64,000 nt of DNA from CAVQBP01 sp963723205 (GTDB lineage Bacteria > Bacteroidota > Ignavibacteria > Ignavibacteriales > Ignavibacteriaceae), in contig CAVRQC010000033.1 in the NCBI GenBank assembly GCA_963723205.1, forward strand, positions 186,001 to 250,000, given 5' to 3'. Below, piece by piece: positions 51,551 to 60,662 of the stretch (the first letter of the stretch is position 1; each line of letters begins with the position of its first letter). The notes below the pieces were generated by a model. That model was given only the letters and a program-made list of their open reading frames with translations, was not told the DNA's origin and ran no database searches. The position numbers and the translations under genes are program-made.

Positions 51551-52509
51551 AAACAGTTATTTATTTTTTTATCACACTATTTCTATCCTGTAATTTATTT
51601 TATTCAAACGGGCAATCAAACCTTAAAAAAATAAAAATGGCACTTCAATGGCTGCCTCAATCACAGTTTGCCGGTTACTATATAGGTGTTGAAAAAGGAA
51701 TTTATAAGAAATATGGTTTTGATGTTGAATTAATTCATGCTGGGCCCGGTATAACTTCACAGCAATTGTTAATAGACGGAAATGCTGATTTTGCATCGAC
51801 TTTTTTGTCTTCGGCTATGTTGCTTAGATCGGTCGGATACAGAGTAATTAATGTTTGCCAGCTTTCACAGAGAAGCGCCGAGTTGTTTGTTACAAAAGAT
51901 AAGTCTATAAAAAAGCCGTCCGATCTTAACGGAAAGGAAATCGGCATTTGGAGATCAGGATTTGATGAGATTCCAAGAGCTTTTGTAAAAAAATATCATC
52001 TAAAAGTAAATTTTGTTCCTATCAATTCAACAATTAATCTTTTTCTATCCGATGGTATAGATGTAATTACAAGCATGTGGTATAATGAGTATCACTTAAT
52101 TCTAAATGCCGGAATTAATCCGGATGAACTTAACACTTTTTTCTTCGCCGATTACGGCTTCGATGTTCCCGAAGACGGAATATATTGCCTTGAAAAGAAT
52201 TATGATAAAACGACCGTTGATAGATTTGTTAAAGCAACGCTAGAGTCCTGGAATTATGCATTTACTCATCCTGAGGAATCGATGAAATTGGTGATGAAGG
52301 AAATGAACGAAAAACATATTCCTTTCAATGAATCCCAGCAAACATGGATGTTCAATAGGATCAAAGATCTTTTTAATGTAAAAGGGAAAAAATATCTTCC
52401 GGGAGAGTTATTAAGTTCCGATTTTAATACCTCATACCGTGTATTATCATCTCTCGGAAAAATTAAAAATAATTTTGAATACAAAGATTTCTATTATGGA
52501 ATCAAATAG
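51547..52509 (+). CDS. NMT1/THI5-type periplasmic binding protein without a linked transporter
   Basis: The 320-residue protein has a signal peptide (about 1-22) and the NMT1/THI5 fold markers: KIKMALQWLPQSQFAGYYIG, GVEKGIYKKYGFDVELIHAG, GNADFASTFLSSAML and KKPSDLNGKEIGIWRSG. Relatives bind pyrimidine precursors, sulfonates, riboflavin or other small ligands. No permease or ATPase gene is near. Instead the next gene, 10 bases on, encodes a Cache-HAMP-PP2C phosphatase, so the binding protein may work as a sensor rather than for uptake. Confidence 0.88.
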   Translation: MKTVIYFFITLFLSCNLFYSNGQSNLKKIKMALQWLPQSQFAGYYIGVEKGIYKKYGFDVELIHAGPGITSQQLLIDGNADFASTFLSSAMLLRSVGYRVINVCQLSQRSAELFVTKDKSIKKPSDLNGKEIGIWRSGFDEIPRAFVKKYHLKVNFVPINSTINLFLSDGIDVITSMWYNEYHLILNAGINPDELNTFFFADYGFDVPEDGIYCLEKNYDKTTVDRFVKATLESWNYAFTHPEESMKLVMKEMNEKHIPFNESQQTWMFNRIKDLFNVKGKKYLPGELLSSDFNTSYRVLSSLGKIKNNFEYKDFYYGIK

Positions 52510-52519
52510 TTTATAAAAA

Positions 52520-54445
52520 ATGTTGTTAAAAAAGAATACCTTCGCTTTTCGATTAAGTGTTTACATTGCCTCATTAATTACTTTGATAGCTCTAATTATT
52601 TTTTCGGCTTACTACCTTGTCTCCAGGAATATGCTCCTTGCATCTGCACAGGAAAATGCAAAGAACATAGCAGAAAAAAATGTTAATAAAATTGATGGGG
52701 TTATACTGGAATGTGCCAAGATACCATACAATTTAGCTTTGATTATTAATGATCATAAAATGGATAAATCCGAATTAGTATCTATGCTAAAAAAAATTGT
52801 AAAAAATAATGATGAAATCTACGGAAGTGCAATTGCTTTTGAACCATATTCTTATAATAAAAAAGAATACTTATATGCACCTTATGTATATAAGGAAAAC
52901 GGAAAGTTAAAATCTGTCAACTTAGACGATTCAAGTTATCTCTATTTATACCAGGATTGGTATCAAATTCCCAAATACTTAAATAAGCCTGTTTGGAGCG
53001 AACCGTATTATGACGAAGGCGGTGGAAATATTTTGATGACAACATATTCGGTTCCTTTCTTTAAAACCGTCAACGGTAAAAACACCTTGTGGGGAATAAT
53101 AACAGTTGATGTATCACTCGACTGGCTCGATAGTCTTGTATCTTCAATCAAAATTTTTGATAATGGCTTTGCCTTTGTTGTAAGCAGAACGGGAAATATT
53201 ATAACCCATCCCAATGAAAAATTTATAATGAACGAATCCATTTTCTCTTTGGCGGAAGAATATCATCTTCCAAATTTTAGAAAGATGGGTCGAAATATGA
53301 TTAAGGGAAAAAGCGGATTTGAAAAGCTGCGCGGAATTATGTTTAACGGCGATTCGAGGATATTTTATACTCCGCTTAATTCAAACAACTGGTCGCTTGC
53401 GGTTATTTTCCCCGACAGTGAATTATATGCAGATCTTAATAATTTATCATTAATGATTCTTATTATCGGGACAATTGGTATGATCATTATTCTGATTACT
53501 GTTGCAGCTGTTTCCAAAAAGTTAACCCGTCCGCTTAGTTCTTTTGCAGTTGCAGCTTTAGAAATAGGCTCAGGTAAGTTTAATGTTTCTCTTCCTGAAA
53601 TTAATTCATCAGATGAAATAGGAGATTTGCACCACTCGTTCAAACAAATGCAGGTACAGCTTAATAACTATATCGAGAACTTAAAGGAAACAACTGCAGC
53701 TAAAGAAAAAATGGAAAGCGAATTGCGAATTGCGCACCAGATACAAATGGATATGATCCCCAAAATATTTCCAACTTTTCCGGAAAGAGACGATATCGAT
53801 TTGCATGCTTTTCTTGAACCTGCAAGAGAAGTCGGTGGCGATCTTTTCGATTTCTTTTTTATTGATGATAAAAAGTTGGCGGTAGTAATCGGGGATGTTG
53901 CTGGAAAAGGTGTGCCGGCTTCATTATTTATGGCTGTAACTAGAACATTAATCCGTTCCAAGATGGTTAAAGGAGTTGCACCCTCGGATGTAATCGATCA
54001 AATAAATAAAGATCTTATTCAGGATAATGATTCAAGACTTTTTGTTACACTTCTACTTGGAATAATTGATTTAAAAGAAAGAACCCTAGAATATACCAAT
54101 GCAGGCCATAATCCTCCTTATATTGTTACCAAAGAAGGCAAGATAAATCAATTAAAAGATAGGCATGGAATGGCGCTTGGTTTGTTTGATTTAAAGCCGT
54201 ATACCTCCAGTAGGTTTGTTCTTAGTGAAGGAGATAAGTTTATTCTTTATACCGATGGAGTAAACGAAGCAATGGATTTAAATGACAATGAATATAATTA
54301 CGAACGATTGGAAAAGTGCTTGCTGCAAATTAAAAATATGAGCGCCAAAGAAAGTACTGCTTTGATAAAAGAAGATATTAAAAACTTTACAAAAGGTGCC
54401 GAACAATCGGATGATATTACTTTTATGGTAGTTTCGCTGAAGTGA
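52520..54445 (+). CDS. Membrane sensor phosphatase: Cache, HAMP and PP2C (SpoIIE/RsbU)
   Basis: The 641-residue protein has a membrane helix at about 10-32, a dCache-like periplasmic domain (about 35-300, with LYQDWYQIPK and WSEPYYDEGGGNILMTTYSV), a second helix (about 312-332), a HAMP region (about 333-385), a coiled coil and a PP2C domain (about 405-641). Metal ligands are D441 (GGDLFD), D459 (GDVAGKG), D579 (TDGVNEA) and D631-D632. WYQxPxxxxxxxWSEPYYDEGG is typical of Cache chemosensors. It should dephosphorylate an STAS partner when its ligand binds. It is paired with the NMT1-type binding protein. Confidence 0.93.
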   Translation: MLLKKNTFAFRLSVYIASLITLIALIIFSAYYLVSRNMLLASAQENAKNIAEKNVNKIDGVILECAKIPYNLALIINDHKMDKSELVSMLKKIVKNNDEIYGSAIAFEPYSYNKKEYLYAPYVYKENGKLKSVNLDDSSYLYLYQDWYQIPKYLNKPVWSEPYYDEGGGNILMTTYSVPFFKTVNGKNTLWGIITVDVSLDWLDSLVSSIKIFDNGFAFVVSRTGNIITHPNEKFIMNESIFSLAEEYHLPNFRKMGRNMIKGKSGFEKLRGIMFNGDSRIFYTPLNSNNWSLAVIFPDSELYADLNNLSLMILIIGTIGMIIILITVAAVSKKLTRPLSSFAVAALEIGSGKFNVSLPEINSSDEIGDLHHSFKQMQVQLNNYIENLKETTAAKEKMESELRIAHQIQMDMIPKIFPTFPERDDIDLHAFLEPAREVGGDLFDFFFIDDKKLAVVIGDVAGKGVPASLFMAVTRTLIRSKMVKGVAPSDVIDQINKDLIQDNDSRLFVTLLLGIIDLKERTLEYTNAGHNPPYIVTKEGKINQLKDRHGMALGLFDLKPYTSSRFVLSEGDKFILYTDGVNEAMDLNDNEYNYERLEKCLLQIKNMSAKESTALIKEDIKNFTKGAEQSDDITFMVVSLK

Positions 54446-54475
54446 GATTATAAAACTTTCGCAAGTTGTAAACAA

Positions 54476-54892
54476 CTACTTTTTAATAGTTATAGGCTTA
54501 TCTTTTATACCTGCATAGAAAACTATGATTTGAGCTGGTTTGTTTCCCTTGTTCACTCCGTAATGCCATTTATTTACCACTTCGACAATTGGGTCCCCAG
54601 CTTTAAGATTTAATGTATCATTATCTACTGTTACAACGGTCAACTCCCCTTTAAGCAATACACCGGCATTTATCACCGGATGCTCATGCATGGGTAATTG
54701 TCCATGTGGAGGGATCGTAATTCTTAATATGGTTATCTCCGGTTTTCCAGTTAAATATTCGGGTAATTCCGATCCGTTCCAGCTTTTAGTGGTTTTGCTT
54801 AATAAATCAACTTTAATTTTGTCTGATTCTTGAGTCCATGCATTGTTTGAAAGTAATATGATTAAACATATTCCGAAAAATGCTTTTTTCAT
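54476..54892 (-). CDS. Exported cupin-domain protein
   Basis: The 138-residue protein has a signal peptide (about 1-20) and one cupin barrel. Metal ligands are likely in PMHEHPVINAGVLLKGELTV (two His, then a Glu) and in the second motif NKWHYGVNKG. It probably binds a metal in the periplasm. Enzymatic or signalling role is unknown. Its 3' end faces the Cache-PP2C gene, with a 30-base gap. Confidence 0.85.
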   Translation of the reverse strand: MKKAFFGICLIILLSNNAWTQESDKIKVDLLSKTTKSWNGSELPEYLTGKPEITILRITIPPHGQLPMHEHPVINAGVLLKGELTVVTVDNDTLNLKAGDPIVEVVNKWHYGVNKGNKPAQIIVFYAGIKDKPITIKK

Positions 54893-55059
54893 TTGCTTAT
54901 CACTTTTTGTTCATTCTTAAATGTTAGATAGTAATTTTCTTTGTCAGTTTTCCAGCTACATATTCTATTCAATTACTTTGCCAAATGGCAGATTATAAGT
55001 TAAACTCCGCAACTTCATCTCAATATAATTATTCGCATTATCTGTTTGGATTTCCACAG

Positions 55060-55479
55060 TCAATCTCCTGTGGCATTTATTTTTTTAGTAATGAACAAAA
55101 TGTTTTTATTTTCTTTTCGTTCATATGATAATTCATCTGTTTTTTGTTTAACTAAATGGATTCCTAATCCCCCGATAGTTTTATCCTGTAACGAAGTGTT
55201 TAAATCTACATCTTCCTTTTTCAAAGGATTAAATTCACGTCCATCATCAATTAACTGCAGTTCTATTACATCGGATTTTTTATTTATAATTATATCAATC
55301 ATATGAACTAAGTCATCATTATAACCATAACTAATTATATTGGTAACTAATTCATCAAGGACAAGATTTAGTTCAAATATAGTCTTTGGTTCTAGAGCAT
55401 TTATATCACCAAATTCTTCAACAAACCTAGCTACTTTATCCAGATTTTCAATTTTATTTTCTATTGAGAGTTTAATCAT
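55060..55479 (-). CDS. Anti-sigma regulatory factor kinase (RsbW/SpoIIAB-like HATPase)
   Basis: The 139-residue protein is a lone HATPase_c_2 domain with intact ATP-binding boxes: N-box LVLDELVTNIISYGY, G1 IDDGREFNP and G2 IGGLGIHLVKQ. In partner switching such kinases phosphorylate STAS antagonists and hold sigma factors inactive. It is a likely kinase partner for the STAS protein at 35731 and the PP2C phosphatases nearby, but no sigma factor gene is visible in the window. Confidence 0.92.
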   Translation of the reverse strand: MIKLSIENKIENLDKVARFVEEFGDINALEPKTIFELNLVLDELVTNIISYGYNDDLVHMIDIIINKKSDVIELQLIDDGREFNPLKKEDVDLNTSLQDKTIGGLGIHLVKQKTDELSYERKENKNILFITKKINATGD

Positions 55480-55973
55480 AATGTATATTAATAACGCAAT
55501 AACAATACATTTAATATTGACAAAAAATATTATTTTATTGAAAAAAGTATATCTCCAATATTTTTATGGAATGTCTAAATTTTAAATAGAACTTTTGTTC
55601 TATTTGAAAATTGACAAAATTATTTCGGCAACACATGTTACTAATAATAAGTAACGAAATCTATATGGTTTCGCAATTTTTGTTTTAAAGTAGAATTAAT
55701 AATTTAATTGATTACTTCTTTAATTAAGACGCATATCAAAAACCTATAAACATTTACGCGCCTCTGTACTTAAATGTGCCGTTTGTTTCGAGCCCCCGCT
55801 GCCAAGAAAAATCATAAACCCCTGTAATTAAAATGATTACAGGGGTTTTGTGTTTTAATGAGGACGGTATTATAGAAGAACTTTAAAAAATTTTTCTTGC
55901 AGATTACCACAAATTAGGTAGCATCCAGTTATATCAACAAGTTTAATTATGAGATTGATAAATCTTATTTTAC
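55480..55973. other. Gene-free stretch with a terminator hairpin
   Basis: No gene was found here. A terminator-like hairpin at 55816-55848 (13-bp stem, 7-base loop) is followed by T-rich sequence. A weaker 7-bp hairpin lies at 55655-55673 and is also followed by T-rich sequence. A tRNA-tail-like string at about 55784-55803 does not fold as a tRNA. Confidence 0.4.
55816..55859 (+). terminator. Terminator-like hairpin
   Basis: Thirteen perfect pairs (55816-55828 with 55836-55848), loop TAAAATG, then T-rich sequence. No plus-strand gene precedes it closely, so it may end an unseen small RNA or a decayed gene. Confidence 0.6.
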
Positions 55974-57293
55974 TTATATTAAATGCCACTCATTTTCAAC
56001 CAACGATTTGATAATTTGCTTTCCCCTATGTCCAAATACCGGATGTTTTTTCCGGGAGAGTTTATCTGCCAGCTTCAGAGCAATATCTGAGGTCGGAATA
56101 TTTTTTTCTTTAGATTCGTTCAAAATCTGCACTGACCTGTTAAATATCGAATGTTCCCAATTTCTGCTGAAATGATTTTCAATCATTGGATCATTATTTA
56201 TATACCCATATTGCTCATTTGCACAAGTTACAATTCCCATTCTGTTTGTCAGGAAATCCGGCACATAATAAATTCCTTTACCGTGTAAAGTCTTTCCATC
56301 TCTTTGCATGTCTTCAAGCTGATTATTAGCTGCTCCACATACTATTTTGGCTTTCAGCATCGGGATTGTTTGCGGATTAAGTACAGCGCCGGTTGCATTT
56401 GGTGAAAAGATCTCACAATCCTCACTGAAGATGCTAAGATCATTCTTGTCAATTAGTTTACATTCAAAATTTCTGTCAGCAAATTTTTTCTTTGCTGAAC
56501 TAATTTGATCAGGATTTATATCTGCAGCAACTACTTTTTTGACATTTTTATCAAATAAAAACCGGACCAAAGGCTCCCCAACGTGGCCTAGTCCCTGAAG
56601 TGCAACTGTTTTCCCGCCAAGAGATCCTGATCCTAAAAATTCCAAAGCTGCTTCCATTCCGGAAATTATTCCTCTTGCAGTAGGAATTGAAGGATTTCCG
56701 CTGCCGCCAAATTCTGCAGGAATACACGTGGTGAACCTGGTTCCCGAAAAAACATGTGCCATATCCTCAACACTTGTTCCAACATCTTCTGCTGTTACAT
56801 AACATCCGTTCAATGTTGAGATAAAAGAACCATATTCCTTATATATTCTTTCTCTGATTTCCGGGTTCATCTTATCAACTTTCGGATTGTGAGCTATAAC
56901 TCCTTTTCCGCCGCCCCACCATAAACCGGCAAGGGCATTCTTAAAAGTCATTCCGGCACCAAGTCTTAATCCGTCCCTGAAATAAGATTCAACGGAATCA
57001 TAATCCCAGTATCTCACACCACCGGCAGCCTGTCCTCTATTTGTTCTATGAATAAAAGCACCAAGAAGCATATCATAATATTCAGAAACTTTACAGAACC
57101 ATCCTTCATGTTGTATAAAATCTCTTTTATCTCTAGTAAAATAATCTGCAATGGATTGTAATTTGGGATGTGATGTGATGAGATTTTTTTTCACATCATC
57201 ACAAACGAAATAAAATTTGCGGATATTCTCCTTTTTCAGGAAGTTAATAAAGTCAGCAGGTGTAGAAGAAAGTAAGTCAGGTTTTTCAAGCAT
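55974..57293 (-). CDS. Glu/Leu/Phe/Val dehydrogenase family enzyme
   Basis: The 439-residue protein has the catalytic core MTFKNALAGLWWGGGKGVI (about 115-133, K118 and K130), TAEDVGTS, the Rossmann motif ALQGLGHVGEPL, and the ASN-rich C-terminal part CGAANNQL. The pattern GAGMTFKNALAGL, then GGGKGV, is closest to leucine/valine dehydrogenases, though an N-terminal extension of about 60 residues and the length are unusual. It converts an amino acid to its 2-oxo acid with NAD(P)+. Exact substrate is uncertain. Confidence 0.88.
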   Translation of the reverse strand: MLEKPDLLSSTPADFINFLKKENIRKFYFVCDDVKKNLITSHPKLQSIADYFTRDKRDFIQHEGWFCKVSEYYDMLLGAFIHRTNRGQAAGGVRYWDYDSVESYFRDGLRLGAGMTFKNALAGLWWGGGKGVIAHNPKVDKMNPEIRERIYKEYGSFISTLNGCYVTAEDVGTSVEDMAHVFSGTRFTTCIPAEFGGSGNPSIPTARGIISGMEAALEFLGSGSLGGKTVALQGLGHVGEPLVRFLFDKNVKKVVAADINPDQISSAKKKFADRNFECKLIDKNDLSIFSEDCEIFSPNATGAVLNPQTIPMLKAKIVCGAANNQLEDMQRDGKTLHGKGIYYVPDFLTNRMGIVTCANEQYGYINNDPMIENHFSRNWEHSIFNRSVQILNESKEKNIPTSDIALKLADKLSRKKHPVFGHRGKQIIKSLVENEWHLI

Positions 57294-57807
57294 GATATCC
57301 TCTCTTTAGTATTGTAAAAACAGCCTTTAATATATTAGTCTAGTATAATAAGAAATTGAAAAACTTGCTTACTCCTAATAGAGAAAAAAATATCAATTCG
57401 AAATGGTAAAAGAGACAAAAGTAATTGACTGCAAAGCTTTTTTTTTCTTGAACTTCATTGAATAGAGATTTTCTTTGAAAACAAGTGAAATTATCATTCT
57501 GTAGTTATTGTCCGGGTCCCCGCTTCACTGACTAAAGGAGCCGAAAATGATTTGTTTTCAACTTTTTTATTTTTGTAAACATTACATCCCTACAGATATT
57601 ATGTATCTAATTGAATATTGATAAATATTTACGCCAGACCTTGCAAAAAATATTTTTTTATTTTATGTTACTCAAAGGTTTTCGAAAAGCTTTGAGTAAA
57701 TACTTCATTAAATCATATCTTAAAAACAAATCTTTGTAACTCATGTGGCGAAGCTGTATTTAAGAATTATTCTGCAACAAATTTTTTAACCGTAAAGATG
57801 AGGAAAA
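57294..57807. other. Divergent upstream region with a palindrome
   Basis: This 514-base region separates the divergent dehydrogenase and rhaI genes. Apart from the palindrome at 57668-57699 I see no gene-like frame. It presumably contains the promoters of both genes, but I could not fix their boxes. Confidence 0.5.
57668..57699. promoter_or_regulatory. 32-bp near-perfect palindrome, candidate LacI-family operator upstream of rhaI
   Basis: Fifteen of sixteen base pairs are symmetric about a central CG (between 57683 and 57684); the only mismatch is G57678/G57689. The core is TTTTCGAAAA, and the arms are TTACTCAAAG and CTTTGAGTAA. LacI-family operators typically have a central CG in an even palindrome. 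It lies about 108 bases before rhaI, and a LacI regulator is encoded three genes downstream. A stem-loop in RNA is the alternative. Confidence 0.6.
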
Positions 57808-59025
57808 ATGTATAAGCAAAAATTAAATGAATCATTAATGAATCTTAAGAATGAATTTGGAACCGGAAAAGTTTATGATGCAATAGATGCCGTTGAGAAA
57901 TTTCAGGTTGAAGTTCCCAGTTGGATTTTTGGTAAATTCGGAGGAGGAAGATTTGGAGACTATATGCCTCCTGGATTTGCAACGAATATTTTTGAAAAAT
58001 TAGATGATGCAGCTTTTGTTAACGAACTGACAGGGGCCTCTAAACAAATCGCAACACATACATTATGGGATTTTTCAATTGATGGTTTGGAGGGATCCTA
58101 TGACATTGCTGTAGAAGTTAAAAAAGCAGCTGATTCTAAGGGATTAAAACTAGGTTCAGTTAATCCAACTTATTTTCTGAAAGGTTCTCATACCGGAAGT
58201 TTAAGTTCGTATGATGAAAAGGTTAGAGAAAGATATATTGAACAAACAATTCTTTCCGGGAAAATAGCTGAGGAATTATCAAATAAACTTTTAACTCTCT
58301 GGCTTCCCGACGGTTCTAATTATCCTGGGCAATTAGAATTAGACAAGCTTACATCAAACACAATTGATTCGTTAGAAATTATTTCAAAAAACGTATCTAA
58401 ATCAGTAAGAGTGCTGATTGAGTATAAAGTATTTGAACCGGGAACTTACAGTACAGTTTTATCTGACTGGGGTAGTGCATTAATGATGGCGCAAAGTTAC
58501 GGACCAAATGCAGGTGTTTTGATAGATATGGGGCACCATCACCATTCAACAAATATTGAACAAATTGTGGCAAGATTAATTAACAATAAAATTCATGGTG
58601 GATTTCATTTTAATACAAGATATGCTGCAGATGACGATCACTCAGTGGAACCGAATCTGGAAATTGCAAGAATATTTTATGAGTTAGTAAAGGGTGATGC
58701 CATTTTTGGTTCAAACAAATGGGATTTAATGATTGATCAATGCAGCAGTAGAGAGAACAGGATTCAAGCGATTATACATTCAATTGATTCATTACAAGTA
58801 TCATTAGCAAAAGCAATGTTAGTTGATCAAAAAAAGCTAATGGAATATCAAAAAGAAGATAGTATAATTTTAGCAAATAGATTTTTTAATAATGCTTTGA
58901 TTCTCGCTGATGTGAGACCGATTGTTTACAAAGCAAGGAATAATAAAAAATTACCGCATGATCCTGTTGAAGCTTTTGTGCAAAGCGGGTATCAGAAAAA
59001 AATAGAGAAAGAGAGAAATAATTAA
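57808..59025 (+). CDS. rhaI: L-rhamnose isomerase (RhaI type)
   Basis: The 405-residue TIM-barrel enzyme resembles the Pseudomonas stutzeri-type L-rhamnose isomerase, not E. coli RhaA. Metal and substrate sites are visible in LIEYKVFEPGTYSTVLSDWG, IDMGHHHHSTNIEQ and GGFHFNTRYAADDDHSVEP. It converts L-rhamnose to L-rhamnulose. GAGGAAAA precedes the ATG. It opens a cluster of sugar genes on the same strand, 34 bases before a permease gene. No rhamnulokinase is visible in the window. Confidence 0.92.
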   Translation: MYKQKLNESLMNLKNEFGTGKVYDAIDAVEKFQVEVPSWIFGKFGGGRFGDYMPPGFATNIFEKLDDAAFVNELTGASKQIATHTLWDFSIDGLEGSYDIAVEVKKAADSKGLKLGSVNPTYFLKGSHTGSLSSYDEKVRERYIEQTILSGKIAEELSNKLLTLWLPDGSNYPGQLELDKLTSNTIDSLEIISKNVSKSVRVLIEYKVFEPGTYSTVLSDWGSALMMAQSYGPNAGVLIDMGHHHHSTNIEQIVARLINNKIHGGFHFNTRYAADDDHSVEPNLEIARIFYELVKGDAIFGSNKWDLMIDQCSSRENRIQAIIHSIDSLQVSLAKAMLVDQKKLMEYQKEDSIILANRFFNNALILADVRPIVYKARNNKKLPHDPVEAFVQSGYQKKIEKERNN

Positions 59026-59059
59026 AATTTAAAATTAGTGTTGCAATCAAGGAGCTAAA

Positions 59060-60472
59060 ATGTTCAAAGAAAAATTGTTATCACAATTAAATTCCGTGGA
59101 AGAATATGAACAAAGTCCTGTGCCCGAATCACAATGGAAAGGTTGGGGAAGTTTTATCGGGATGTATGTTGGCGAACATACGGCCGGGACAGAATTTGTT
59201 ATTGGTCCTTTGTTCGTTGCTCACGGAGTAGCGGCAGGTGATTTGATTTTTGGATTATTAATTGGTGATTTACTTGCGGTTTTGAGCTGGGCATTCTTGT
59301 GTGCACCGATTGCCACTAAATTCCGATTAACTCTTTATTATATGCTTGAAAAAATTTGCGGAATAAAATTAACTTCCGTCTATAATTCAGTGAATGCATT
59401 AATGTTCTGCTTTTTAGCCGGTTCTATGATTGCAGTTTCAGCTACTGCTGTAGGGATACCTTTTCATCTGGAAATGCCTTCTTTGAATCAGTGGCTGCCC
59501 AATAGCTTTGAATGGATAGTTATAGTCTTGCTGATGGGAATAGTAACTACTTTAGTAGCCATGTTCGGATATAATCAGGTCTCTAAATTCGCTAATATTG
59601 CAGCTCCATGGATGATATTGGTATTCATTGCTGCTGCGGTAGCTGTTTTACCTGATTTGGGGGTTACGTCATTATCAAACTTTTGGGAGGTTGCCAAAAC
59701 GAAAATTTGGACAGGCAAAGCTCTTCCGGGTCAAAGCCAATTTACTTTTTGGCATGTATTATTTTTTGCGTGGTTTGTAAATATGGCTATGCACATTGGT
59801 ATGGCCGATCTATCTATATTAAGATATGCAAAAAAATGGTATCATGGCTTTTCACCGGCTTCCGGAATGTATGTAGGGCATTTTATTGCTTGGATTGCTT
59901 CAGGAATTTTATACGCATTGTTTCTGCATGAAACTAATAATAGTACGCAATTTGCTCCTGGCCCGATTGCTTATAGGGCTGCCGGAATAGCAGGTGCTAT
60001 TTGCGTTATCGTTGCCGGTTGGACTACTGCCAATCCTACTATATATAGAGCCGGTTTAGCTTTGCAGGCAATTAAGCCAAAATGGAAAACATGGAAGGTA
60101 ACAGCAATAGTTGGAGCAATAACAACTTCTGCAGCTTTATTTCCGGCATTGGTTATGAAACTTTTAGAGTTCGTTGCCTTGTATGGATTATTGTTAATGC
60201 CTATGGGTGCTGTTATTATGATGGATATTTATGTACTTCCAAAATTTAATCTAAAATCAAATTTTGCAGAATTCTTTAATCGAAAATTTAATCCTTCTGC
60301 AGCAATAAGTTGGGTTATAGCATTATTATTTGCACTTTTTCTAAATATTTATTTTGGAGTTGAAGTTTTCTTCTTAGGTTTACCGGGCTGGTTTGTCGCA
60401 TCACTAGTGTACATTATATCAAGTAAAATTGTTCAACAAAGGATGGGGAAATCAATGGAGATTTTAGCATGA
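59060..60472 (+). CDS. NCS1-type permease (purine-cytosine permease family) of the rhamnose cluster
   Basis: The 470-residue protein has about twelve membrane helices. It opens with VPESQWKGWGSFIGMYVGEHT, close to the CodB/NCS1 pattern, and includes AGWTTANPTIYRAGLALQAI and MPMGAVIMMDIYVLP. Classic members import nucleobases with Na+ or H+. Its place between rhamnose isomerase and a LacI regulator suggests that a sugar or pectin product is carried instead. AAGGAG precedes the ATG, and the next small gene overlaps it by 4 bases. Confidence 0.85.
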   Translation: MFKEKLLSQLNSVEEYEQSPVPESQWKGWGSFIGMYVGEHTAGTEFVIGPLFVAHGVAAGDLIFGLLIGDLLAVLSWAFLCAPIATKFRLTLYYMLEKICGIKLTSVYNSVNALMFCFLAGSMIAVSATAVGIPFHLEMPSLNQWLPNSFEWIVIVLLMGIVTTLVAMFGYNQVSKFANIAAPWMILVFIAAAVAVLPDLGVTSLSNFWEVAKTKIWTGKALPGQSQFTFWHVLFFAWFVNMAMHIGMADLSILRYAKKWYHGFSPASGMYVGHFIAWIASGILYALFLHETNNSTQFAPGPIAYRAAGIAGAICVIVAGWTTANPTIYRAGLALQAIKPKWKTWKVTAIVGAITTSAALFPALVMKLLEFVALYGLLLMPMGAVIMMDIYVLPKFNLKSNFAEFFNRKFNPSAAISWVIALLFALFLNIYFGVEVFFLGLPGWFVASLVYIISSKIVQQRMGKSMEILA

Positions 60473-60642
60473 AACTTTTAGTAAAATTTATTTCATATAT
60501 AAGCTTAGGGCTAACTCTTATTCCGTCATTCTTGGTTTTTACGGGAAATTTAACATTGGATTCCAGCAAAATGCTTACGTTTGTAGGAACAATTATTTGG
60601 TTTGTTTCAGCTCCAAGCTGGATGAATAAAACCAAAGAATAA
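60469..60642 (+). CDS. 57-residue two-helix membrane protein coupled to the NCS1 permease
   Basis: The ATG overlaps the permease stop as ATGA. The product has two membrane segments (about 4-23 and 34-51), starts MKLLVKFISYISLGLTLIPS and ends APSWMNKTKE. The tight coupling suggests an accessory or subunit of the permease. It is shorter than most annotation cut-offs and would be missed by a frame scan. I cannot name a family with certainty. Confidence 0.7.
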   Translation: MKLLVKFISYISLGLTLIPSFLVFTGNLTLDSSKMLTFVGTIIWFVSAPSWMNKTKE

Positions 60643-60662
60643 ATTCTAGTTATTGGATATAA

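Noticed and set aside
51547..52509. A thiamine-precursor import function for the NMT1/THI5-type protein with a TPP riboswitch
   Set aside because: No THI-box-like sequence is visible upstream, there are no transporter partner genes and no thiamine genes. The neighbour is a sensor phosphatase.
55784..55803. A tRNA-3'-end-like string ending in GCCCCCGCTGCCA, sharing GCCCCCGCT with the initiator tRNA; possible attachment site
   Set aside because: The T-arm does not pair, no 5' half is present and the shared block is only 9 bases. No integrase gene is nearby.
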